A stretch of 64,000 nucleotides of DNA from Clostridium uliginosum (GTDB lineage Bacteria; Bacillota; Clostridia; Clostridiales; Clostridiaceae): positions 186,001-250,000 of the forward strand of contig NZ_FOMG01000002.1 in assembly GCF_900112485.1 (NCBI RefSeq), read 5' to 3'. Below the pieces are notes generated by a model that had not been told where the DNA came from, made no database searches, and was given only the letters and a program-made list of their open reading frames with translations. The position numbers were made by a program, and so were the translations under genes. The stretch's first letter is position 1; each line of letters begins with the position of its first letter. This document shows positions 50,771 through 59,643 of the stretch, in pieces.

Positions 50771-50861
50771 TTAGACAATTAAAAGAAAATAATAAGACAA
50801 ATAATAATATAAATTCTATAATCCAACTAAAATAATGTTTATTATTTTTTATACTATCTTA
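50771..50861. repeat. Palindromic repeat copy inserted at a stop codon, TTA/TTA
   Basis: Body 50774-50858, GACAATTAAAAG to ATACTATC. The right TTA (50859-50861) is exactly the stop codon of the PP-loop gene on the minus strand, and the same TTA stands at 50771-50773. Arms AAAATAATAA / TTATTATTTTT pair. Interior short and diverged. Confidence 0.7.
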
Positions 50862-51851
50862 ATTATTTAAGTTATACATATCTAGTTCTTCTTGAGTTAT
50901 TGCATTAACGCTTCTAACGTTTTTAAAATTTGTTAATGCATTTCCGTATTTAACTTCTGTACTTTCTTCATCTTTTCCTTTACTATATCTTACCGCAAAT
51001 CTACAAGCTAATGTTATATCTTCTTCAGTAGGATTATTTCCTTCTGGAATTATAACCATAGCTCCATTAAATTTAGATGTGAAAAATACTATATCTTCTT
51101 TTGTTAGTATTTTTTTTAGTTCTTCTCCTTCATCTCCAGTTCTAGATACTATTATTTTAATATTATTTTTTGTCACAAAGTGTCTACCGTATTTTAATAA
51201 ATCTATATCTTTTTTTGTAATATCACCTTTTCTGTTAATAACTTCCTTAAGTCTAATAGAATAGTTAGGTTCTGTTAACTTACATCCGCCTGCTGGTGAT
51301 GGATAATCCTTTATATCCCATTTTTCTGCTAACTCCATTTGAATTGTTCTAGTTCTACCTGAAATATCTAATAATTCTTCTCTATTTACTAGTCCATCAA
51401 GTTCCATTTGAGTTGGATTTAAATTTTTTGCACATAAAGGACGTAATATTTTATCTGAATACCCAGACTCCTTTTTAACTATATCTAATGCTTGTCTATT
51501 TTGAGACATTGGTCTTTGATTCAATACTTCTCCAGTAATAATAAAGTCTGCATTAAATTTTTCAAGTAACTCTCCTGAATATTTCATCATCATTGAATGA
51601 CAATCTATACAGGGATTCATATTTTTACCCCAACCATGTTTTGGATTTTTAACAATTCCAAGATGTTCTTCTGAAAAATCTATTGCTTCTAATCTTATTC
51701 CTATTTGCTTAGTCATTCTGATTGCATTTTCCTCATTGAAAAAATAAGATCTAAAACAAATTCCTATTACTTCTATCCCCTGATTTTTAATTAGTTTTGC
51801 TGCTAATATACTATCAAGTCCACCTGATATCATAGCTAATGCTCTTGCCAT
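50859..51851 (-). CDS. PP-loop ATPase resembling MnmA/ThiI tRNA thiolases, with NFACT-R-like C-terminus
   Basis: The 330-residue protein opens with the PP-loop RALAMISGGLDSILAAKLIK that adenylates substrates in tRNA thiolation, then has a paired-cysteine MNPCIDCHSMMMKY segment, TGEVLNQRPMSQNRQALDIV, and PSPAGGCKLTEP with a further cysteine. The C-terminal third (KIIVSRTGDEGEELKKILTK onwards) looks like the small NFACT-R domain known from RqcH-type proteins and fused to some thiolases. Likely substrate is tRNA, but the modification is unproven. The stop codon is at the edge of a repeat insertion. Confidence 0.8.
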   Translation of the reverse strand: MARALAMISGGLDSILAAKLIKNQGIEVIGICFRSYFFNEENAIRMTKQIGIRLEAIDFSEEHLGIVKNPKHGWGKNMNPCIDCHSMMMKYSGELLEKFNADFIITGEVLNQRPMSQNRQALDIVKKESGYSDKILRPLCAKNLNPTQMELDGLVNREELLDISGRTRTIQMELAEKWDIKDYPSPAGGCKLTEPNYSIRLKEVINRKGDITKKDIDLLKYGRHFVTKNNIKIIVSRTGDEGEELKKILTKEDIVFFTSKFNGAMVIIPEGNNPTEEDITLACRFAVRYSKGKDEESTEVKYGNALTNFKNVRSVNAITQEELDMYNLNN

Positions 51852-51906
51852 ATTATTCCTCCTATAATTATATACTTAAAGTATAATTTAAGATTAAAAG
51901 ATTTAT

Positions 51907-51945
51907 ATAAAAAAAGATTATCTTGCTTAAACTAATAATCATTTG
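51907..51945 (-). terminator. spoIIR terminator
   Basis: GATTATT / GATAATC arms around about 11 bases, followed by seven T on the minus strand. Confidence 0.75.
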
Positions 51946-51946
51946 A

Positions 51947-52573
51947 TCAAAATAAATCTTTTATTACTTCGATTATTTTGAATTTTATTTTTACTTTTTC
52001 ATTAGAATTTTCTTTTTCAATCTCTTGATTTATTTTATTTTCAGTATTTTCATATTGTATTTGAGCCTTAGACTCATCTACAAAACATAATGGTGGAAAC
52101 ATCACACACCACCAATTTCTACCTTTACCATCCCCTATAATTATTCTAAATGCTTCATAATTACCTTGGGGTAGGGTTATATTCCCATATGATTTTTCCG
52201 GAAAATTCTCTCTTGATAACTCAAGTTTGACTTTATAACTATAGTTATTATCCTTTATTACACATTCCGCAATCTTTTGAACTTCGTTCATATTATTTTT
52301 TATTATTTTTCTTGATTCTTGAAGTGAATTTGAGTTATTTAAATAAGGATATAAATAATCTATAACTTTATCTCTAATTTTCAATTTTAAATTTTGATCT
52401 TCATCAGTATCACTATTTGCAATTACATGAAATCTTATTAAAGAATCTTTTACTTCTTCATAATTCATAATTTTTGGAGTTTCCAAATTTACATCATTAG
52501 ACACACTTGTACACCCACTAAGTAAATTAAAAAAAATACATATTAAAACTAAATATTTAAATTTATTTTTCAT
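51947..52573 (-). CDS. spoIIR: Stage II sporulation protein R
   Basis: SpoIIR is made in the forespore under sigma-F and, across the septum, triggers SpoIIGA to cleave pro-sigma-E. The 208-residue protein has an N-terminal signal with a lipobox-like LLSGC, then the SpoIIR signature RFHVIANSDTDEDQNLKLKI and the C-terminal LPQGNYEAFRIIIGDGKGRN and NWWCVMFPPLCF. ATG after AAGGGGGAGAGAAT. A good sigma-F promoter lies directly upstream (52597-52624). Confidence 0.96.
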   Translation of the reverse strand: MKNKFKYLVLICIFFNLLSGCTSVSNDVNLETPKIMNYEEVKDSLIRFHVIANSDTDEDQNLKLKIRDKVIDYLYPYLNNSNSLQESRKIIKNNMNEVQKIAECVIKDNNYSYKVKLELSRENFPEKSYGNITLPQGNYEAFRIIIGDGKGRNWWCVMFPPLCFVDESKAQIQYENTENKINQEIEKENSNEKVKIKFKIIEVIKDLF

Positions 52574-52596
52574 ATTCTCTCCCCCTTGTAACTAAA

Positions 52597-52624
52597 ATTC
52601 TTACCACATGGAGGAGTTTTATAC
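52597..52624 (-). promoter_or_regulatory. Sigma-F/sigma-G type promoter of spoIIR
   Basis: Minus-strand GTATA (52624-52620), 14 bases, GGTAAGAAT (52605-52597), which fits the forespore consensus GYATA and GGnnAnAnT. It lies between the gene and the long repeat copy. Confidence 0.65.
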
Positions 52625-52629
52625 ATACA

Positions 52630-53079
52630 TTAGGAATATTCAAAAAATAATAAGTCGGTATGCTAGTGTATTTTGCGTCATAAGGAAGCTCGACTCGTAT
52701 ACACTCGCTGAGTAAGTGATTTACACAAAATCATAGATTGCACAGTGTGAAAGTTCGAAGAACGAAATATAAAATGCTCACAGAGAAAGTTCATGTTTCC
52801 AAATATAAAATGCCCACAGGGAAAGTTCTGTTAGCCAAATACAAGATTTGGAACATCACTTTTGGACTCTCACTTTTTGGTCTCTACTCACGTCGGTAAT
52901 ATTAGCCTATATCTGCTATGAACTAGTATTAGCTCCTTGGCTGGAATAAAGTGAAACTTTTCATCTGGAGTTTTATACTCCCGATGAATTTAGTTGAACT
53001 TATGCCCTTAAGGGGCACCTCGTCTTAAGACAAAATGTACATTGCATTTTTGACTTGTTATTTTCTTTCATGTGCCTTA
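52630..53079. repeat. Long (450-bp) palindromic repeat copy with internal insert, TTA/TTA
   Basis: Body 52633-53076, GGAATATTC to CATGTGCC, with TTA on both sides. The usual ends (AATAATAAGTCGGTATG and TTTTTGACTTGTTATTTTC) frame about 300 extra bases that are less AT-rich than the flanks and include two 36-bp tandem units (52765-52836). It fills the ispE-spoIIR gap and ends three bases before the ispE stop codon. No open frame with start signals is seen inside. Confidence 0.85.
52765..52836. repeat. Two adjoining 36-bp tandem repeats inside the long element
   Basis: Both units begin AAATATAAAATG and share CACAG-GAAAGTTC; they differ at about seven positions. A third unit may begin at 52837 (AAATACAAGATTTG) but diverges. 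Confidence 0.8.
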
Positions 53080-53082
53080 AAA

Positions 53083-53925
53083 CTAAATCGTTCTAGTTAT
53101 AAAAACATCTACATACTTTTTTTTCATATTTTCGTAACACCTTTGAGCTTTTAACATATCATCAAAGAATCCAAATACAGTCGGACCACTTCCACTCATT
53201 ATACTTCCAATAGCTCCACTGTCATTAATGTCTTCTTTTATAACTGATATAACTCTATGCCGTCCTAGCGTTACATTTTCTAATAAATTTTTCATATTAT
53301 TAGCAACAAATTGAAAATTATCTTTTTCAATGTTTGATATTAATTCCTCTGTTTTAGGATGAAAAACAACCTTTGATAAATCGAAAGCCTTGTAAACCTC
53401 CTTTGTAGATACTCCAAAAGGAGGTTTTACTAAAACTAAAATTTTATCTTTAAATGGTTTTAATTTAGTAAGTTTTTCCCCTATCCCTTCACACAGTGCA
53501 GTTCCTCCTACAATACAGTATGGCACATCTGCCCCTAGCTTTAATCCTAATTCCATTAATTCATTTTCTGAAACATTTATATTAAAAAGTTTATTCATAA
53601 CTTTTAATACTGCTGCTGCATCAGTGCTCCCACCTGCTAAGCCAGCTGAAACCGGAATATTTTTTTCTAAATTTATACATACTCCACATTCTATCTTATA
53701 AGTTTCCTTAAATAATTTAGCTGCTTTATAAGCTAAATTTCTTTCATCAGTGGGTACATAACTCTTATTACACTTTAATTGTATTCCAGAAGAAATTTTT
53801 TCTATTTCAACTACATCATATAAATCTATACACTGCATTATCATTCTTAATAAATGATATCCATCTTCTCTTTTCCCAATAACATCTAAGGCAATATTTA
53901 TTTTTGCATAAGCCTTAACTTTCAT
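53083..53925 (-). CDS. ispE: 4-diphosphocytidyl-2-C-methyl-D-erythritol kinase
   Basis: Third-stage kinase of the non-mevalonate isoprenoid pathway. The 280-residue GHMP kinase has motif 1 KVKAYAKINIALDVIGKRED, motif 2 KNIPVSAGLAGGSTDAAAVL and motif 3 GAIGSIMSGSGPTVFGFFDD. ATG close after AAGGAG. In Bacillus ispE also lies near veg and yabG. Confidence 0.97.
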   Translation of the reverse strand: MKVKAYAKINIALDVIGKREDGYHLLRMIMQCIDLYDVVEIEKISSGIQLKCNKSYVPTDERNLAYKAAKLFKETYKIECGVCINLEKNIPVSAGLAGGSTDAAAVLKVMNKLFNINVSENELMELGLKLGADVPYCIVGGTALCEGIGEKLTKLKPFKDKILVLVKPPFGVSTKEVYKAFDLSKVVFHPKTEELISNIEKDNFQFVANNMKNLLENVTLGRHRVISVIKEDINDSGAIGSIMSGSGPTVFGFFDDMLKAQRCYENMKKKYVDVFITRTI

Positions 53926-53958
53926 TTCTCCTTATCCTTTCTTGACATTTTAAGCACT

Positions 53959-54121
53959 TTAGTCATATTTTAAAAAAATAACAAGTCAGTATGTTAGTCT
54001 ATTTTGTTATCATACTACGTCGGCATATTCACCTAATAGATAATCTATGGGCCAAGTATTCTTATCCTTGTGCAAAATATACATTCCATCTTTGATTCGT
54101 TACTTTCTTTTATATGTCTTA
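53959..54121. repeat. Full palindromic repeat copy, first of two abutting copies, TTA/TTA
   Basis: Body 53962-54118, GTCATATTTT to TATATGTC. Interior has TTTTGTTATCATACTACGTCGG and TTGTGCAAAATATACA. Its right TTA (54119-54121) is also the left TTA of the next copy. Confidence 0.82.
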
Positions 54122-54221
54122 AAGAAGATAATGAGTAAAACATTCTTAGTTAATTCTAGTGATAATGTATAACTAAAAATGGATAATTATGCTTACTTAT
54201 TACTTTCTTTCAAATACCTTA
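54119..54221. repeat. Second abutting palindromic repeat copy, TTA/TTA
   Basis: Body 54122-54218, AAGAAGATAATGAG to CTTTCAAATACC. Core GTTAATTCTAGTGATAATG matches the copy at 25364-25494. TTA flanks both sides, the left shared with the neighbour. Confidence 0.72.
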
Positions 54222-54295
54222 GTAACATTTTATCATAGGGAAAAAATCCTGTCTAATTAAGTTATTTAAGAAAAAATTTAATTTTTTTGTATCAT

Positions 54296-56917
54296 TTATA
54301 AATTTGCTAAATTTAAATTTAAATTTGTTATTGTTTCCTTATCTTTTATGAAGTTTAAAATAGAATTTAAATCTTCATAAAATACTACAATTACATCCCC
54401 TGAATTGCTTATTGATAAAGCTTGTTTTACTGCATCTAATTCATCTAAGCATATTTGTACATTAGAATTTTTATTTTCTTTTAAGACTGCCATTTTTATC
54501 AAAGATGCTATTTCGCCTGAATTTCTACCTCTTCTGTCCTTATCTTCCTTTATTATTATCTTATCTAATTTTTTAGAACATATTTTTCCAATCTCATATG
54601 CTACATCATTTTTTCTGTCTCCAGGAATTCCTATTACTCCTATAAGTTTATTCTTGCCTTTTATATTGTTAAGTGATGATAATACTGCCTTATATCCTTC
54701 AATATTGTGACCATAATCCAATATCACTTTTTTCCCTAACACTTCATAAATATTAAATCTGCCAACATTATTATCATTTGAATTAAAACCCATTAATCCT
54801 TTTGTAATCATACAATAATCTACTTTTAATCCAACTAATGCTCCACATGCAGCCATTATATTTTCTAAATTATATTCTAATGTTCCATTATAAGAAATTG
54901 GAACATTTTTTATTGAAACTATTAAATGTTTTTTACCATTATTAATTACATATATCTTATCGTCTTCTATAAATACTGATATTCCCCCATTTAAAATATT
55001 TTGTTTTATTAAAGAATTTTCCTTATCCTTTGAAAAATATATTTTTTGTGCTTTAATTCTATGGATTATTGATTTGCTCCAATTATCATCAGCATTAATA
55101 ACCACAAGACCATTTTCTTTCACTGCTTCACCAACTAATGATTTAACAAAACTTAATTCTTCCATTGAATTAACTCCGTTCAGTCCTAAGTGATCATTAG
55201 TTATATTTGTTATGACTGCTACATCTGCTACATTATAAGCTAATCCTTTACGTATAAGCCCTCCTCTAGCAGTTTCCAATACAGCAACATCAACTTCTTT
55301 ATTTAATAGTATTGTTCTTGCACTATCAAATCCAGTATCATCGCCATTGTGAATACATTCATTATTAATATATATACCCTCAGTAGATGTCATTCCAACA
55401 CAATGCCCCATTTGATTTAAAACATGACTTATTAACCTTGTGGTTGTAGTCTTTCCGTTGGTGCCTGTAACTGATACTATTGGAATATTTTTAGGTTCTC
55501 CATTATAAATCATTTTAAGTATCGCTTTCCCAACATCTCTTTGCTTACCTTCTGAAGGAAAATGATGCATTCTTATTCCTGGTGCAGCATTTACTTCCAT
55601 AACAACTCCATGATTTTCTGAAATTGATTTTCTTATATCCATTGTGCAAACGTCGACTCCACAAATATCTAAGCCTAAAGTTTTGGCAGTATTTATACAA
55701 CATTTTATATTTTCTTCACAAATTTCATTTGTATAATCTATTGCAATCCCACCAGTAGAAATATTGGCATTTTCTCTTAATAAAATCTTTTCTCCTTTTA
55801 AAGGAATAGAACTAAGTTTCAACTCATATTTACCAATACATGAAATTAATTCATCATCTATTTTAACCTTAGTTAATGGTTTTTCGTGACCTTCACCCCT
55901 TAGAGGATCTTCATTGATATTTTTTATTAACTTTTTTAAATTATCTTTTCCGTTCCCAATAACAAAAGGTGGTAACCTTAATGAAACTGCTACTACTTTA
56001 TAATCAACAACACATACCCTATAATCATTACCTTGTATATATTTTTCAATTATTATGTCACTATAATTTTTTTTCAAACTATTATAGCTCTTAACTAATT
56101 CTTTTTCATTTTTAATGTTTAAAAATATTCCTTTACCTTTATTTCCATATTGAGGTTTTAAAACTAATGGGTAACCTATTTTTTCGCCTGCTTTTAATAA
56201 TCCAATAATATTGAATATTTTTTCACCCATAGGAACTGGAATATTTTGATTTTCAAGTAATTGTTTCGTTAATAGCTTATCACATGAAATATCAGCACCT
56301 ACACAACTTGTTTTATCACCTATTGTCGCTTCTATAATTTTCCCCATTTTCCCATACCCAATTTGATAAAATCCACTATCTCCTAATTGAGTAATTGGCA
56401 TATTATATTCATTTGCTGCATTACAAATAGCTTTTGTACTAGGTCCCATTGCTTCTTGCCTTAATACCTCTTTTAAAAGAGACATTCTTCCTTCAAAATT
56501 TAATGGATTTTGTTTTATTAAAGAATTTATTAAATCTACAGCTAAGTTAGCACATTCTATAGCAGTATTTTTATACTCATATTGAAAAATACTATAATAA
56601 CGATCTTCCATTATTTCTCTAGATTTTCCATAAGCAACTTCTATTCCTAAGTTATTTTGTATTGCAATTATTATGTGTTCACAAATATGTGCTAAATATG
56701 TTCCTTCTTTAAGTCTTGTAACAAATCCTCCATCTTCATCTATACCACATCTGTGTTGATATAATTCAGGTATAAGTTTTAATAAATTAAAATTAAAATT
56801 AGGTATATCTTTGCTTGGAATCTCACAATACCCTTCTAGGTCCACATCTATTCTTACACATTTTTTATGAGAATATATATTTCTTCCTTCATATATTCTT
56901 TCCTGTACTATCTTCAT
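54296..56917 (-). CDS. cphA: Cyanophycin synthetase
   Basis: Polymerises aspartate and arginine into cyanophycin, a nitrogen store. The 873-residue protein has an N-terminal domain (CEIPSKDIPNFNFNLLKLIP, then HICEHIIIAIQNNLGIEVAY), an ATP-grasp domain (YPLVLKPQYGNKGKGIFLNI, VVMEVNAAPGIRMHHFPSEG) and a Mur-ligase-like domain (VSVTGTNGKTTTTRLISHVL, TARGGLIRKGLAYN, ILDYGHNIEGYKAV). I use the ATG at 56917 (MKIVQERIYEGRNIYSHKKC); an ATG at 56938 sits on the GAGGAGG site. It overlaps cphB by 29 bases. Confidence 0.96.
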   Translation of the reverse strand: MKIVQERIYEGRNIYSHKKCVRIDVDLEGYCEIPSKDIPNFNFNLLKLIPELYQHRCGIDEDGGFVTRLKEGTYLAHICEHIIIAIQNNLGIEVAYGKSREIMEDRYYSIFQYEYKNTAIECANLAVDLINSLIKQNPLNFEGRMSLLKEVLRQEAMGPSTKAICNAANEYNMPITQLGDSGFYQIGYGKMGKIIEATIGDKTSCVGADISCDKLLTKQLLENQNIPVPMGEKIFNIIGLLKAGEKIGYPLVLKPQYGNKGKGIFLNIKNEKELVKSYNSLKKNYSDIIIEKYIQGNDYRVCVVDYKVVAVSLRLPPFVIGNGKDNLKKLIKNINEDPLRGEGHEKPLTKVKIDDELISCIGKYELKLSSIPLKGEKILLRENANISTGGIAIDYTNEICEENIKCCINTAKTLGLDICGVDVCTMDIRKSISENHGVVMEVNAAPGIRMHHFPSEGKQRDVGKAILKMIYNGEPKNIPIVSVTGTNGKTTTTRLISHVLNQMGHCVGMTSTEGIYINNECIHNGDDTGFDSARTILLNKEVDVAVLETARGGLIRKGLAYNVADVAVITNITNDHLGLNGVNSMEELSFVKSLVGEAVKENGLVVINADDNWSKSIIHRIKAQKIYFSKDKENSLIKQNILNGGISVFIEDDKIYVINNGKKHLIVSIKNVPISYNGTLEYNLENIMAACGALVGLKVDYCMITKGLMGFNSNDNNVGRFNIYEVLGKKVILDYGHNIEGYKAVLSSLNNIKGKNKLIGVIGIPGDRKNDVAYEIGKICSKKLDKIIIKEDKDRRGRNSGEIASLIKMAVLKENKNSNVQICLDELDAVKQALSISNSGDVIVVFYEDLNSILNFIKDKETITNLNLNLANL

Positions 56918-57734
56918 TACTAACTTTATCCTCCTCAAAAGGTGACTTTTTTACAAGATTGAATTTATTTCCATCAGTTAATATATGCAATTTTACATTA
57001 TGCATACTTAAAATTTGATCTCCATAAAGTTCTGAAACATTTGTATATGTAATTTTGCTACCATCAATAAAATATACTGCTCCTTCTCCAATTACTTCAA
57101 TTTCTCCTATCTTATTAACTATTATTGCTGTATTTTCATCTATGCCAATTCCTAAAACCTCAGGGTTCTCTGCAATTCCGGTTAATAATCTACCTATTCT
57201 ACCTCTTTGTGCAAAATGTTGATCAATCATAACATTCTTTATAAATCCTAATCCCGGAGCCATCTTAAGTGTACATTTTCTTGGTGATTCTTCATCAATG
57301 CCTTGAACTATCATAGTATCACTCATAACAGATGCTCCCGCTGAAGTTCCTACAATAAATATTCCATCAGAACAAGCTTGCTTTAAAGCTGTATATACTG
57401 GGCTTCCTCCAATTAAACTTGTTATCCTTAGTTGATCTCCCCCTGTAAAAAATATTAAAGAGGAATTTTTTATCAATTCTACATTTTCCTCATTAAATGA
57501 TTCTGTTCTATCATTAATATCTAATACCCTTATATTTTTAACCTTCAATTCTCCAAAAGCTCTTTTATACTTTATTGCAGCCTCTTTAGGATATTCAGTT
57601 GCAATAGTTGCAATTAATAAAATGTCTTTGTCTTTATCTATTGAAGTACATACTCTACTTAAAATTTCTTTTTTTCCTTCTTTATCTTCACCTCCTCCAA
57701 TTATAATTAAATTTCCACTTAAAACTTCATTCAA
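56889..57734 (-). CDS. cphB: Cyanophycinase, S51 serine peptidase
   Basis: Hydrolyses cyanophycin to beta-Asp-Arg dipeptides. The 281-residue protein has GNLIIIGGGEDKEGKKEILS at the start, FFTGGDQLRITSLIGGSPVY, the nucleophilic Ser in FIVGTSAGASVMSDTMIVQG, and IDQHFAQRGRIGRLLTGI. It starts at TTG 57734 after GAGGTGAT. Its end overlaps cphA, so breakdown and synthesis are translated from one message. Confidence 0.95.
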   Translation of the reverse strand: MNEVLSGNLIIIGGGEDKEGKKEILSRVCTSIDKDKDILLIATIATEYPKEAAIKYKRAFGELKVKNIRVLDINDRTESFNEENVELIKNSSLIFFTGGDQLRITSLIGGSPVYTALKQACSDGIFIVGTSAGASVMSDTMIVQGIDEESPRKCTLKMAPGLGFIKNVMIDQHFAQRGRIGRLLTGIAENPEVLGIGIDENTAIIVNKIGEIEVIGEGAVYFIDGSKITYTNVSELYGDQILSMHNVKLHILTDGNKFNLVKKSPFEEDKVSNEDSTGKNI

Positions 57735-57802
57735 ACCTTATCACCTCATATCATGCATTACATATTGTTTCCACGCATAAACATAATTATTCAATAAAGA
57801 AC

Positions 57803-57846
57803 ATAAAAAAAAGCTTTAATACCACTAAAGTATTAAAACTTTTTTA
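57803..57846 (-). terminator. sipL terminator
   Basis: AGTTTTAATAC / GTATTAAAGCT arms (minus strand) with eight T, between sipL and cphB. Confidence 0.88.
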
Positions 57847-57862
57847 GAAAATGCTATATTTT

Positions 57863-59425
57863 TTAGAAAATTGCTCTTCCTGGTATAATAATTTTCTTAC
57901 CAACTTCAATATATTCCGGATCTTCAATATTGTTAATTTTTAATAAAGATGCTACTGTCGTATTATATTTTTTAGCTAAATCCCAAAGAGTATCTTCTTC
58001 CCCTACAACATAAATAGTTACACTAGCTTTTTTTTCTGGTGCTTCTCCATCTTGTTCGATTACATCAGATATAAATTGTTTTTTCATTTCATAACATATT
58101 TTTGCTGATAATATCACTGTAGCTTTTACTGCAATAGTATTTGCTTCTATCGTCGTGTCTATATTTTCTAAATTATTTCTTATTATTGCCTTCATTCCAT
58201 CTCTAGCTCCAAATATATCAACTATTGATGTAAAAGGAATTTCTGATTTTACACTTGCTACATACTTATCTTGATCACTTGTTTTATATAAGATATCAAC
58301 TTTTAGTATTCCATCTACAATAACTTTATCTATTTCAACTTGTTTATCTGTTATTATTACTGATGCATTAGATGATATTATTTGATCAGGCTTTAAATTA
58401 TTTTCTTTTAATGGAATATTATCTTTAACCATTATTTCTGAACTATTAGTTCCTTGAATAGCTCCTAATTCATATTCATCTTTTCTTAGCTCAATTAAAA
58501 ATTTAGGAGAATATGCATCCTTAATAACATCAATATTTTCCTTTGAAAATACCTTTACATTCGCTTTTACTAAAAATTCATTATTTATAATTCTTACTTC
58601 TCCTAAATCATCTTCTTCTAGCATCAAATCATTGTTTACTATATCATAAGAAACTGAGTACATCATTTCTGAATTAACACCCTTTAGCTCTTCCTCTTTA
58701 GATAAGTAGACATCATCCTCAATTGATATAAGTTCCCTAGAATCATCACCTTTATATAATATATTTAATTTACAGTAACAACTAAGGTATATTTTATCTT
58801 CTAAAATTTTTATTTCCTTCTTATGGAGTAACAAAGAACACTTTAAAATTTTATTAATTTGTGGCTTATCCATTCCTACTCTAATTGTAGATTTACCAGA
58901 TAATTCAATTTCTTCACTTCCACTTATTCTATTAATTGTTTCTGTTTTCTTTAATATCTCAATATCATCTGTTCCTTCAATATCCTTTACAAATTCAAAT
59001 TCACTGCTTTTATAAATCTCCCAATCTATTCCAAATATACCCTGTATAGATATTTTTCTTTCATTCATTATAGCAGCTTCAATATGTTCCACTTTGCACT
59101 CTACTTCGCAAACAACTTTATGTTCTCCTTGATTCAAATCAATATTACTAGTAAACTTTTCAGTGTAATTGACTGAATTTGCAACAAGTCCCTCTTCTCT
59201 AGCTAAATATAAAACTGTATACTCAACCTTCCCTTCTAATACTATCTTATCTCCAACTAGCTCCTTACTAACTATCATAGGTCTAGCTTCAACCGTTAAT
59301 ATCTCTTGTACATCTGGATGAGTATCTGGAATTAAGTATTCTTCTTTTAAAACAGAATTAGAATTGCTTTCTCTGATTAATTGTTCAAATCCAATACTTT
59401 CTTTTATAGCATCTATTTGTGACAT
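57863..59425 (-). CDS. sipL: SipL-like spore coat morphogenetic protein (DUF3794 plus LysM)
   Basis: In Clostridioides difficile SipL binds SpoIVA and starts coat assembly around the forespore. The 520-residue protein carries repeated DUF3794/SPOCS beta-rich segments (EEYLIPDTHPDVQEILTVEA near residue 30; DQIISSNASVIITDKQVEID later) and a C-terminal LysM domain (VVGEEDTLWDLAKKYNTTVA to IEVGKKIIIPG). Length and layout fit. ATG after GGGAGGTATAAAGT. It lies between veg and cphBA in a block of spore genes. Confidence 0.9.
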   Translation of the reverse strand: MSQIDAIKESIGFEQLIRESNSNSVLKEEYLIPDTHPDVQEILTVEARPMIVSKELVGDKIVLEGKVEYTVLYLAREEGLVANSVNYTEKFTSNIDLNQGEHKVVCEVECKVEHIEAAIMNERKISIQGIFGIDWEIYKSSEFEFVKDIEGTDDIEILKKTETINRISGSEEIELSGKSTIRVGMDKPQINKILKCSLLLHKKEIKILEDKIYLSCYCKLNILYKGDDSRELISIEDDVYLSKEEELKGVNSEMMYSVSYDIVNNDLMLEEDDLGEVRIINNEFLVKANVKVFSKENIDVIKDAYSPKFLIELRKDEYELGAIQGTNSSEIMVKDNIPLKENNLKPDQIISSNASVIITDKQVEIDKVIVDGILKVDILYKTSDQDKYVASVKSEIPFTSIVDIFGARDGMKAIIRNNLENIDTTIEANTIAVKATVILSAKICYEMKKQFISDVIEQDGEAPEKKASVTIYVVGEEDTLWDLAKKYNTTVASLLKINNIEDPEYIEVGKKIIIPGRAIF

Positions 59426-59608
59426 ACTTTATACCTCCCATAAAATTTCTACTATTTATTTATATACTTATACTTATAGATTTATGATATAAATCTAATT
59501 AATGTTTAAAAATATTTTTTAATTAATATTTCCAAGTATTAATTAAATTTAGGAGTTTTAAAATATTTGTCGTAAGTTAATTTTTTCTGTTTTTTATTAA
59601 TAAATATG

Positions 59609-59637
59609 TTGACATATATTATAATTTGTCGTATCAT
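59609..59637 (+). promoter_or_regulatory. Orphan promoter for a candidate small RNA
   Basis: TTGACA (59609-59614), exactly 17 bases, TATCAT (59632-59637), on the strand opposite the neighbours. Confidence 0.65.
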
Positions 59638-59643
59638 AGTAAT

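Noticed and set aside
52765-52836. 36-bp direct repeats as a CRISPR array
   Set aside because: The two units adjoin with no spacer and diverge from each other, and no cas gene is present.
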